Shown here: positions 1 to 7,979 of the stretch, piece by piece | How the letters are laid out: every line of letters starts with the position of its first letter | Position numbering within the stretch: position 1 is the first letter of the stretch | Assembly: GCF_947494025.1 (NCBI RefSeq) | Contig: NZ_CANLTQ010000004.1 | Coordinates: 62,001 to 126,000, forward strand | Direction of reading: 5' to 3' | From: an uncultured Jannaschia sp. | GTDB taxonomy: Bacteria; Pseudomonadota; Alphaproteobacteria; Rhodobacterales; Rhodobacteraceae | Length of the DNA: 64,000 bases | Program-made: the position numbers and the translations under genes | Notes under the pieces: generated by a model | Database searches by the model: none | Seen by the model: the letters and a program-made list of their open reading frames with translations, nothing else | What the model was told of the DNA's origin: nothing

Positions 1-16
1 GGGATCTCGATCCACG

Positions 17-832
17 TCACAGGGCGGGCCCCGATTGCGACAGCCGCCCGCCCTGGCGCACCTGGACGACCTCGCGGGCGAGGCCCGTCGCGTCGTCGGT
101 CTCCACGAAGAGGCCGCAAAGCGTCGCCTCGCCGTTCGCCGGCTCGAAGCGTTCGCGCGACATGCCGGTCACGAAGCGGCGCATGGGCTCCGTCTTTTCC
201 ATCCCGATCACCGAATCGTAGTCGCCGCACATCCCCGCGTCGGACTGGAAGGCGGTGCCTTGCGCGAGAATCCCGGCGTCGGCGGTGGGCACATGGGTAT
301 GGGTGCCGACCACGACGCTGGCGCGGCCGTCGCACCAATGACCCATCGCCATCTTTTCGGACGTGGCCTCGCAATGCATGTCCACCAGCGTCGCCTGCAC
401 CGCGCGACCGAGCGGATGGGCCTTCAGCACCGGCTCCACGGCGGAAAACGGATCGTCGTAGGGGCGCGACATGAAGACCTGCCCCAGCACCTGCATCACG
501 AGGAGCTTGCGCCCCGCCACGTCGAAGACGCGCCAGCCGCGACCGGGCGCGGCCTTGGCGTAGTTGATCGGACGCAGGATGCGGGGCTCGTGCTCGACGG
601 CCTGCATCATGTCCTTCTGGTCGAAGGCATGGTCGCCCAGCGTGACGACGTCCGCCCCCGCCTCGAACAGGCCCTTCGCCTGCGCGGCGTTGAGGCCGCG
701 CCCGGAGGAGGCGTTCTCGCCGTTGACGACGACCGCGTCGAGGCGCCAGCCGACACGGAGCGCGGGCAGTCGTTCGGTGATGGCGCGCCGGCCCGCGCGG
801 CCCATGACGTCGCCGAGAAAGAGAATTCGCAT
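17..832 (-). CDS. TIGR00282-type metallophosphoesterase (YmdB-like)
   Basis: A 271-aa calcineurin-like phosphoesterase of the YmdB family, whose characterised members hydrolyse 2',3'-cyclic nucleotides; the substrate here is not known. Visible motifs are the N-terminal GDV with metal-ligand Asp8, NGEN at 37-40, a DMHCEATSEK block near the middle and GTHTHVPTAD in the C-terminal half. Length fits the family. The usual GNH metal-binding motif reads GDH at residues 66-68, an Asn-to-Asp change that may be a lineage variant. The gene is transcribed away from argC; the start is an ATG followed directly by the hydrophobic first strand. It ends 16 bases from the window edge, so its downstream neighbour is not seen. 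Confidence 0.9.
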   Translation of the reverse strand: MRILFLGDVMGRAGRRAITERLPALRVGWRLDAVVVNGENASSGRGLNAAQAKGLFEAGADVVTLGDHAFDQKDMMQAVEHEPRILRPINYAKAAPGRGWRVFDVAGRKLLVMQVLGQVFMSRPYDDPFSAVEPVLKAHPLGRAVQATLVDMHCEATSEKMAMGHWCDGRASVVVGTHTHVPTADAGILAQGTAFQSDAGMCGDYDSVIGMEKTEPMRRFVTGMSRERFEPANGEATLCGLFVETDDATGLAREVVQVRQGGRLSQSGPAL

Positions 833-963
833 GGGCCGGGGTTACGCGGGGCGACCGCGGCGTGCAACGGCGATGCGGCGTCGATCCGGGGTCCGGCGCC
901 CGCCGGGCCATTGCAGCCGGACACCGCGCCGCGTATCCCTGTTCCCGATACGGAGGGACGCTC

Positions 964-1881
964 ATGACCACCGCAGTTTTCATCGACGGCGAGGCCGGCA
1001 CGACCGGCCTCCGGATCCGCGACCGGCTGTCCGCGCGGGGAGACATCCGCCTGATTTCGCTGGGCGAGGCGAACCGAAAGGACGAGATCGCCCGCCGCGA
1101 CGCCTACGCGGAGGCCGACGTGGCGATCCTGTGTCTGCCCGACGACGCCGCGCGGCAGGCGGTGATGATCTCCGGTGGCACGCGCCTCATCGACGCCTCC
1201 ACCGCGCACCGGGTGAACGCCGAATGGACCTACGGGATGCCCGAATTGCCGGACCAGCGCGCGCGCATCCGCACGGCGCAATGGGTCGCCAATGTCGGCT
1301 GCTACGCGACGGGTGCCATCGCCATGCTGCGGCCGCTGACCGATGCCCGGATCGTGGCGCACGACCACGGCGCCGTGCTGACCGGAATCTCGGGCTACAC
1401 CGGGGGCGGCAAGTCGCTGATCGCCGAATACGAGCGCGGCGAGGCGCCCGACTACTACCTTTACGCGCTCAAGCAGGGGCACAAGCACCTTCCGGAGATC
1501 ATGAAATACGGCGGATTGACGCGCCGTCCGCTGTTCCAGCCCGCGGTCGGGCGGTTCGCGCAGGGCATGGCGGTGCAGCTTCACCTGCATGCCGACCTCC
1601 TGCCCGGCGGCGTTCCCGGACATGCCCGGATCGAGGCGGCGCTCCGCGAGGCCTACCGCGACGAGCCGTTCGTGAGCGTCGCGAGCGCGGACGAGCGGAT
1701 CGACCCGCAGGCGATGAACGGAACGAACCGCATGGTCCTTTACGTCAATGGCGACGGAACGGGACGGGTCACGGTGATCGCCGTGCTCGACAACCTCGGC
1801 AAGGGGGCTTCGGGAACGGCGGTGCAGAACCTGAACCTGATGATCGGCGCGGAGGAGGGCGCGGGCCTCGATCCGGTCTGA
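964..1881 (+). CDS. argC: N-acetyl-gamma-glutamyl-phosphate reductase
   Basis: Arginine biosynthesis enzyme: NADPH-dependent reduction of N-acetylglutamyl-phosphate to the semialdehyde, cytoplasmic. The 305-aa length and the early GEAGTTG nucleotide-binding loop (residues 9-15) match the short type-2 AGPR class rather than the longer type 1. The catalytic cysteine is Cys113 in VGCYATG, and a GYTGGGKS loop follows. I chose the ATG at 964 because a GGAGGG ribosome site lies just upstream and the protein then begins at the conserved first strand; longer in-frame extensions read as low-complexity. Other arginine genes are not adjacent. Confidence 0.95.
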   Translation: MTTAVFIDGEAGTTGLRIRDRLSARGDIRLISLGEANRKDEIARRDAYAEADVAILCLPDDAARQAVMISGGTRLIDASTAHRVNAEWTYGMPELPDQRARIRTAQWVANVGCYATGAIAMLRPLTDARIVAHDHGAVLTGISGYTGGGKSLIAEYERGEAPDYYLYALKQGHKHLPEIMKYGGLTRRPLFQPAVGRFAQGMAVQLHLHADLLPGGVPGHARIEAALREAYRDEPFVSVASADERIDPQAMNGTNRMVLYVNGDGTGRVTVIAVLDNLGKGASGTAVQNLNLMIGAEEGAGLDPV

Positions 1882-1949
1882 GCGCAACCGCATCTTAACC
1901 CTCCGGGGGGCATGACGAATCGACTGTCACACCCTACGGGATCCGCGCC

Positions 1950-2981
1950 TTGTCCGACTTCGCCTTTCCCTCGCTCGACGCCCGGCCGCGGCTGACCAAG
2001 CGCCAGAAGGCGGCCGTTCTCGTCCATCTGCTGATTTCGGGCGGCGTCGATTCCGGCCTCCGGGAACTGCCGCCGGAGCAGCAGCGCGCCATCGTCCGCG
2101 AGATGGCCCGACTGCGCTTCGTGGACCGCGAAACGCTGGCCGAGGTCGTGCAGGAATTCGCCGCCGAGCTCGACAGCATCGGCCTGCACTTCCCCCGCGA
2201 CCTTGCCGCCGTGGTCGAGACGATCGGCGGGCACCTTTCCTTCGATGTGGTCGAGTCCCTCGCCGCGGAGATCGGACCGGACGCACCCGCGGGCAACGGA
2301 CCCTGGGCGGTGATCGGGGAGCTCGACGTGCCGTCGCTCCTTGCCTTCGCGGAGGGCGAATCCGACGAGGTCTGCGCGATCGTGATGTCGAAGCTGCCCT
2401 CGGCACGGGCCGCGGAACTCATGGCGGAACTTCCTCCCGAGCGCGCCGAAGCCGTGGCCGCCGCCTTCGCACGGACCGAGGACGTGACCCCCGGCGCCGT
2501 GGGCCGGATCGGCATGGCGCTCGGCCGCGAGAACGCCAGCCGCGTCGCCCCGGCCTTCGAGACGGATTCGGTGCTCCGTGTGGCCGGCATCCTCAACGTC
2601 GCGACGTCGCGGGTCCGCAACGCGGTGCTCGAAAGCCTCGACGCGAGCGACGCCGCCTTCGCGGCGCGGGTGCGCAAGGCCGTCTTCAGCTTCGAGAACA
2701 TCCCGGAACGGATCGAGTCCCGCAGCATGCCGAAGATCCTCAAGGAGGTCGACGCGCTGGTGGTGGTCAAGGCGCTTTCCGGGCTGTCCGACGAGATGCG
2801 CGAGGTCGGGACCTTCATCCTCGGAACGATCTCCAGCCGTCTGGCCGATCAGTTCCGCGACCAGATCGCCGAGGCCGGCACGATCCCGGCGGACGAATCC
2901 GAGGCGGCCCGATCCGAGCTCGTGGCGGCGATCCGCCGACTGGAGGACGCCGGCGAGATCACGTTCCTGACGGGGGACTGA
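1950..2981 (+). CDS. fliG: Orphan FliG-like flagellar motor switch protein
   Basis: A 343-aa protein with the layout of FliG: N-terminal helical domain with a KRQKAAVLVHLL opening, a middle domain, and a C-terminal domain ending in an AIRRLEDAGEI helix. FliG normally couples the rotor ring to the stator and generates torque. The start appears to be TTG; the nearby ATG at 1912 is out of frame. No other flagellar gene is in the window, so this copy is outside a flagellar operon. Aligned by eye to remembered E. coli FliG, Arg281 and Asp288 equivalents are kept (Arg297, Asp304) but Lys264, Asp289 and Arg297 equivalents read Ser, Gln and Pro. It could be a divergent alphaproteobacterial FliG or a paralogue with another job. 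Confidence 0.8.
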   Translation: MSDFAFPSLDARPRLTKRQKAAVLVHLLISGGVDSGLRELPPEQQRAIVREMARLRFVDRETLAEVVQEFAAELDSIGLHFPRDLAAVVETIGGHLSFDVVESLAAEIGPDAPAGNGPWAVIGELDVPSLLAFAEGESDEVCAIVMSKLPSARAAELMAELPPERAEAVAAAFARTEDVTPGAVGRIGMALGRENASRVAPAFETDSVLRVAGILNVATSRVRNAVLESLDASDAAFAARVRKAVFSFENIPERIESRSMPKILKEVDALVVVKALSGLSDEMREVGTFILGTISSRLADQFRDQIAEAGTIPADESEAARSELVAAIRRLEDAGEITFLTGD

Positions 2982-3039
2982 TCGCGCCGAATGCGGGGGT
3001 CGCTGGTCCCCGCGTCGGCCGGGCCCTAGATAGGGGCTC

Positions 3040-4044
3040 ATGGTTCTCGAATTTCGCGACGAAGGCATCTACTGCCCCGCCGGCCGCTTCCACATCGATC
3101 CCTGGCGGCCGGTGGACCGGGCCCTGGTCACGCACGGGCATGCCGACCACGCCTATGAGGGACACCGGCACTACCTCGCCACGCACGCGGCCGCGCCGGT
3201 GATGCGGCACCGTCTGGGCGAGATCGACCTCGAGGGCGTGGCCTATGGCGAAGTGCGCGACATCCACGGCGTCCGCGTGAGCTTCCACCCGGCCGGGCAC
3301 GTCCCCGGGAGCGCCCAGATCCGGATCGAGCACCGGGGCGAGGTCTGGGTCGTCTCCGGCGATTACAAGACCACGCCGGACGGGCTGAGCGAGCCGTGGG
3401 AGCCGGTGCGCTGCGACGCCTTCATCACCGAATGCACCTTCGGCCTGCCGGTCTTCGATTGGCTGACCGACGCCGAGCTCGCGGCGCAGATCGACGATTG
3501 GTGGCGGGCCAACCGGGCGACCGGGCGGCATTCGGCGATCGGCGCCTATGCGCTCGGCAAGGCGCAGCGGGTCATGACCATGGTCGATGCCTCGATTGGC
3601 CCGATCCTGACCCACGGCGCGGTCGAGAACACCAACGCCGTCCTCCGCCGGCAGGGCGTGGCGCTGCCCGACACGATCCGGATGACGCCCGAGACCGACC
3701 TGAAGGCGCATCCCGGCGCGCTGGTCGTGGCGCCGCCGTCGGCGCTCGCCGGGCCGTGGCTCCGGCGGTTCGGTCCCGTCTCCACCGCGATCGCCTCGGG
3801 TTGGATGGCGCTGCGCGGGGTGCGGCGGCGGCGGGCGGCCGACCGGGGCTTCGTCGTCAGCGACCACGCCGACTGGGCCGGGCTCAACATGGCCGTGCGC
3901 GAGACCGGGGCGGAGCGCGTCTTCGCCACCCACGGCTACACGGCCGTGTTCCGGCAATGGCTGGAGGAGCAGGGCTACGACGCGCAGATCGTTTCGACCG
4001 AATACGGCGACGAATTGCTCGAGACCGAGGAAGCGGAGGTGTGA
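3040..4044 (+). CDS. Ligase-associated DNA exonuclease (MBL/beta-CASP fold)
   Basis: A 334-aa metallo-beta-lactamase-fold nuclease of the family that travels with bacterial ATP-dependent DNA ligases. The signature metal site HGHADH is at residues 32-37, His87 sits in a PAGHVPG loop, Asp108 in SGDYK, and a beta-CASP-like region with SDHADW and THGY closes the protein. By family knowledge it degrades or trims DNA ends before ligation. Its TGA overlaps the GTG start of the next gene by four bases (GTGA), which implies translational coupling with the esterase and, through it, with the ligase. Confidence 0.9.
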   Translation: MVLEFRDEGIYCPAGRFHIDPWRPVDRALVTHGHADHAYEGHRHYLATHAAAPVMRHRLGEIDLEGVAYGEVRDIHGVRVSFHPAGHVPGSAQIRIEHRGEVWVVSGDYKTTPDGLSEPWEPVRCDAFITECTFGLPVFDWLTDAELAAQIDDWWRANRATGRHSAIGAYALGKAQRVMTMVDASIGPILTHGAVENTNAVLRRQGVALPDTIRMTPETDLKAHPGALVVAPPSALAGPWLRRFGPVSTAIASGWMALRGVRRRRAADRGFVVSDHADWAGLNMAVRETGAERVFATHGYTAVFRQWLEEQGYDAQIVSTEYGDELLETEEAEV

Positions 4045-4910
4045 TCTCCGGCGCCCGCTTCGACCGGATGCGCCGCGTCACCGCGCCCTGGGTAGAGCGG
4101 CCGTTCTTCGCACTGGCCCTGCCCTTCCGGCTCCAACGACGGATCTTCGAGATCGCCAACCGGCTCCTGCGCGCGCGCGTTGCGCTGCGGATCGAATGGC
4201 GGGAGGCGGGCGGCATCCGCTGCCGCGTGGCGATCCCCGACGGCGCGACGGGCCGGGCGGTCTGGCTCCACGGCGGGGGCTTCGTGATGGGTTCGCCCGA
4301 AAGCCACGCGGGCCTGACCGACCGCTTCGCCGCGAGCGCGGGGCTGGAAGTCTGGGTGCCGGATTACCGGCTCGCCCCCGAGCATCCCTTTCCCGCCGCG
4401 CCCGACGATTGCCTCGCCGCGCTCCGCGCCGTCCCGAGGCCCTATCACCTGTTGGGCGACAGCGCCGGGGCGACGCTCGCGCTCGCGGCCCTGCAGGATC
4501 TTCTGCCCGACGCCGCGCCGCAAAGCCTCACCCTGATCTCGCCGGGCGCGAACCTGATCCCCGTGCGCGAGGTCCACGACCATTCCGAGATGGTCTTTTC
4601 CGGTCCCGCCCTGCGGCGGTTCCAGCGCGCCTATGTCGGCACGGCCGATCCGAACGCTCCACGCGTCTCGCCGCTCTTCGGCCATTATCGGGGGGCGCCG
4701 CGCACGCTGATCGAGCTGAGCCGCGGCGAGTTCCTCGAGGTGGACGGGCATCGCCTGGCGGCGCGCATGCGCGAGGACGGGGTGCCGGTCACGGTGCATG
4801 TCGAGCCGGACGTGCCGCACGACTACCACCTTTTCGCCGGGCGTTCCGCCGCGGCCGACCGCGCGCTTCACCGGATCGCCGCGCATCTGCGCGGGGCGGA
4901 TGCGGCATGA
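4041..4910 (+). CDS. Alpha/beta hydrolase, hormone-sensitive-lipase type
   Basis: A 289-aa esterase of the HSL family (alpha/beta hydrolase fold-3). The oxyanion motif HGGG is at 77-80, the nucleophile elbow GDSAG has Ser141, and Asp235 and His260 are the likely rest of the triad. No signal peptide is visible, so it should be cytoplasmic; the substrate is unknown. I use the GTG at 4041 because it overlaps the preceding stop as GTGA; an in-frame ATG at 4068 would give a slightly shorter protein. It is sandwiched between the DNA exonuclease and the DNA ligase with overlaps on both sides, an unexpected place for an esterase. Confidence 0.85.
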   Translation: MISGARFDRMRRVTAPWVERPFFALALPFRLQRRIFEIANRLLRARVALRIEWREAGGIRCRVAIPDGATGRAVWLHGGGFVMGSPESHAGLTDRFAASAGLEVWVPDYRLAPEHPFPAAPDDCLAALRAVPRPYHLLGDSAGATLALAALQDLLPDAAPQSLTLISPGANLIPVREVHDHSEMVFSGPALRRFQRAYVGTADPNAPRVSPLFGHYRGAPRTLIELSRGEFLEVDGHRLAARMREDGVPVTVHVEPDVPHDYHLFAGRSAAADRALHRIAAHLRGADAA

Positions 4911-6505
4911 AACGCTTCGCCGACCTCTTCACCGCGCTCGACCGGACGACCAGGACGCTGGCCAAGACCGCCGCGCTGACCGCCTATTTCGAGGAGGCGC
5001 CGGATGCCGACCGTCTCTGGACCATCGCGCTCCTGTCGGGGCGGCGGCCGAAACGGACGGTGAACGCGACGCGCCTGTCGGAATGGGCGGCGGAAGTGGC
5101 GGGGCTGCCGATGTGGCTCTTCCAGGCGAGCTACGACGTCGTGGGCGACCTCGCGGAGACGATCCACCTCGTCCTGCCCGACGCGGAGGCCGCGCCGGAC
5201 CGGAGCCTGTCCGAGTGGATCGCCGACATCCGCGCCCTTGCCGCGCAGCCGGAGCCCGATCGGAAGGCCTGGATCCTCCGGTCCTGGACCGAGCTCGACG
5301 GCGCGGAGCGCTTCGTCTTCAACAAGCTCATCACCGGCGGCTTCCGTGTCGGGGTCAGCCAGAAGCTGATGACCCGCGCGCTGTCGAGGGCCACGGGGGT
5401 CGAGGAGGCCGAGCTCGCCCACCGCCTGATGGGAAACTGGACGCCCGAGACGACAAGCTATGCCGCGCTCATCACCGCGCCCGATCCCGAGGCCGATCTG
5501 AGCCGCCCCTACCCGTTCTGTCTCGCCTACGGGTTGGAGGGCGGCCCGGCGGAGCTGGGACCGGCGGAGGACTGGATCGCCGAATGGAAATGGGACGGCA
5601 TCCGTGGCCAGCTCATCCTGCGCGGCGGGCAGCACCACCTCTGGAGCCGCGGGGAAGAGTTGATGACCGACCGCTTCCCGGAATTCGCGCGCGCGGCCGA
5701 CTTCCTGCCGGACGGGACCGTGCTCGACGGCGAGATCCTGGCCTGGGACGCGGAGACGCGGCGGCCGATGGGTTTCTCGGCCTTGCAGACCCGGATCGGC
5801 CGCAAGACCGTGTCGAGGAAGGTGTTGGCGGAGGCGCCGGTCATCCTGCGCACTTACGACCTTCTGGAAGAGGATGGCGCCGACCTCCGCGCCCTGCCCT
5901 TCGCGGAGCGGCGCGCGCGGTTCGTGGCGCTCATCGCCGCTCTGCCGCCCGAGGCGCCTGTGGCGCTTTCCCCTGTCGTGGACTTCGCCGCTTGGGACAC
6001 GCTCGCCCCGATCCGGGAGACGGCGCGGGCGGCACAGGCCGAGGGGCTGATGCTGAAGCGCAAGACCGCGCCCTATCATGTGGGCCGCAAGAAAGGCGAC
6101 TGGTGGAAGTGGAAGCTCGACCCGCTAACCATCGACGCGGTGATGGTCTATGCGCAGGCGGGTCACGGACGGCGGGCGAACCTGTATACCGACTTCACCT
6201 TCGCCGTCTGGAAGGGCGAAGAGCTCGTCCCCTTCACCAAGGCCTATTCCGGCCTGACGGATGCCGAGTTCCGCCGCATCACCCACTGGGTCCGACGCAA
6301 CACGCTGGCGCGGTTCGGCCCGGTGCGGCAGGTGCCGCCGGAGCATGTCTTCGAGATCGGCTTCGAGGGTATCCAGAAATCCACCCGCCACAAGTCCGGC
6401 GTCGCCCTCCGCTTCCCGCGCATGCTGCGCTGGCGCGACGACAAGCCGGTGGCGGAGGCCAACACCCATGCGGACCTGCTGCAAATGCTGGAGCAGTACG
6501 GATGA
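4907..6505 (+). CDS. ATP-dependent DNA ligase (cisplatin damage response type)
   Basis: A 532-aa ATP-dependent DNA ligase. It has an N-terminal DNA-binding domain (roughly 1-200), an adenylation domain with the active-site lysine Lys228 in EWKWDG, and an OB-fold that ends in the typical KSTRHKSGVALRFPR stretch. Family members are the non-replicative ligases often annotated as cisplatin damage response ligases, acting in DNA repair with a partner MBL exonuclease. The ATG overlaps the esterase stop (ATGA), making the third gene of a coupled trio. The partner DEXH helicase and PdeM-like phosphatase often seen in such clusters are not next to it. Confidence 0.93.
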   Translation: MKRFADLFTALDRTTRTLAKTAALTAYFEEAPDADRLWTIALLSGRRPKRTVNATRLSEWAAEVAGLPMWLFQASYDVVGDLAETIHLVLPDAEAAPDRSLSEWIADIRALAAQPEPDRKAWILRSWTELDGAERFVFNKLITGGFRVGVSQKLMTRALSRATGVEEAELAHRLMGNWTPETTSYAALITAPDPEADLSRPYPFCLAYGLEGGPAELGPAEDWIAEWKWDGIRGQLILRGGQHHLWSRGEELMTDRFPEFARAADFLPDGTVLDGEILAWDAETRRPMGFSALQTRIGRKTVSRKVLAEAPVILRTYDLLEEDGADLRALPFAERRARFVALIAALPPEAPVALSPVVDFAAWDTLAPIRETARAAQAEGLMLKRKTAPYHVGRKKGDWWKWKLDPLTIDAVMVYAQAGHGRRANLYTDFTFAVWKGEELVPFTKAYSGLTDAEFRRITHWVRRNTLARFGPVRQVPPEHVFEIGFEGIQKSTRHKSGVALRFPRMLRWRDDKPVAEANTHADLLQMLEQYG

Positions 6506-6635
6506 GGCCAACGGGAGACGTCCGACGCCTCGAAGCCCTGTTCGGCTCCGGGACACGCCGGGCAGCCCGACGCCATAGCGGAGCGCCGTTTCATGTCGGC
6601 ACGCCGAACGGGCTGCAAGCGTCAATCGCGCCGCC

Positions 6636-7409
6636 TCAGGCCGTCTTGCGCAGGGGCGCCTGACGACCGGCGCGCCAGGCGCGGCAGGCATCGCCGAACG
6701 CCTCGAAGAGCGGACGGGAAACCGGATCGAGCGCGGCGTTCCATTCAGGGTGCCATTGCACCGCGAGGGCGAAGCCCGGCGCGTCCGCGATGTCGATGGC
6801 CTCGGGCGTGCCGTCGGGCGCGCGGCCGTCGATGACGACGCGCGGCCCCGGCTCGTCGATCCCCTGTCCGTGCAGCGTGTTCGTCATCACCCTGGCCGAC
6901 CCCATGAGCCGCGCGAAGGGCCCGCCGACGGTGAAGGTCACCTCGTGGCGCAGCGCGAACTTCTCCTCGATCGTTCCGTCGGGGGGCATCCGGTGGTTGT
7001 CGCGGCCCGGCAGTTCCCGGATCTCGGGGTGCAGCGTCGAGCCGAAGGCCACCGCGACCTCCTGAAACCCGCGGCACAGGCCCAGGACCGGCTGCCCCCG
7101 CGCCACGGCCGCGCGGATAAGCGGCAGCGCGACGCGGTCCCGGTCGCGGTCGAACGCGCCGTGCGCCTCCGTCTCGGGATGACCGTATTCCTCGGGGTGG
7201 ACGTTGGGCCGGCCGCCGGTGAACAGGAAGCCGTCGAAGGTCTCCAGCAACTCCTCGACATGCGAGACCGCCGGATCGGCCGGAAAGCAGACCGCCATGC
7301 AATCCGAGACCTTCGCCACCGCTTCGGTGTTCATGGTCCCGTTCGCATGGGCGGGGTACTGGTCGTTGATCAGGATGTAGTTCGAGATGATGCCGACGAT
7401 CGGACGCAT
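6636..7409 (-). CDS. Class I glutamine amidotransferase-like hydrolase (PuuD family)
   Basis: A 257-aa peptidase C26 protein related to gamma-glutamyl-gamma-aminobutyrate hydrolase, which releases glutamate from gamma-glutamylated amines during polyamine or amine catabolism. The triad is visible: Cys112 in GLCRGFQE, and His220 and Glu222 in WHPEW. It stands alone between the ligase trio and the GlcG/GlcB pair, without other puu genes, so the exact substrate cannot be read from context. The start ATG follows a short AGGAGGG-like site upstream of the gene on the minus strand. Confidence 0.88.
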   Translation of the reverse strand: MRPIVGIISNYILINDQYPAHANGTMNTEAVAKVSDCMAVCFPADPAVSHVEELLETFDGFLFTGGRPNVHPEEYGHPETEAHGAFDRDRDRVALPLIRAAVARGQPVLGLCRGFQEVAVAFGSTLHPEIRELPGRDNHRMPPDGTIEEKFALRHEVTFTVGGPFARLMGSARVMTNTLHGQGIDEPGPRVVIDGRAPDGTPEAIDIADAPGFALAVQWHPEWNAALDPVSRPLFEAFGDACRAWRAGRQAPLRKTA

Positions 7410-7503
7410 GAAGACCCTCCTGTTGGTCCTACATTAGTCGTCATGCCACGGTCACGAAAGGTTGCGTCGGGCACAGGTCCGACGGCACCACCGCACGAAG
7501 GGC

Positions 7504-7932
7504 TTAGGCCTCGCCGACGAGTCCCGCCTTCTCGAGCCCGGCGAGCCCCGCCTCCGCATCGTTGTCGGAGGTGTCGCCCGTCACGCCGATCGCGCCGATC
7601 ACGGCGCCCTTGTTGTCGCGTACGAGGATGCCGCCGGGAACCGGGACCACGCGCCCGTCGAAGGCGCCGTTCATCGCCGCCATGAAGTAGGCCTGGCTCT
7701 CCGCCCGCTCCATCTGCGCCCGGCCCGCCATGCCGAGCATGACCGCGCCGTAGGCCTTGCCGAAGGCGACCTGGAACCGTCCCGGAGCGGCGCCGTCCTG
7801 CCGCTCGAACGCCTTTACGTGGCCGCCGGCGTCGAGCACCACGACTGTGAGCGGCTTCAGCGACATCTCGGCGCCCTTGTCGAAGGTGCCCTTGATGACC
7901 TGCCGCGCGCGACGAAGATTGATTTCGTTCAT
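7504..7932 (-). CDS. GlcG/HbpS-type heme-binding-like protein
   Basis: A 142-aa single-domain protein of the GlcG/HbpS family. It shows the usual VVVLDAGGHVKAFERQDGA strand-turn early on and the C-terminal GILVRDNKGAVIGAIGVTGDTSDNDA core. Relatives bind heme or act as small accessory proteins near glycolate genes; no enzymatic activity is established. It lies 47 bases downstream of malate synthase on the same strand, so it is probably cotranscribed with glcB. I start it at the ATG at 7932, behind an AAGGAAGAG ribosome site, although the open frame runs much further upstream through glcB. Confidence 0.85.
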   Translation of the reverse strand: MNEINLRRARQVIKGTFDKGAEMSLKPLTVVVLDAGGHVKAFERQDGAAPGRFQVAFGKAYGAVMLGMAGRAQMERAESQAYFMAAMNGAFDGRVVPVPGGILVRDNKGAVIGAIGVTGDTSDNDAEAGLAGLEKAGLVGEA

Positions 7933-7979
7933 ATGTCTCTTCCTTGTATCCGGGATCCGTCCGACGGTGAGCCGGGGCG

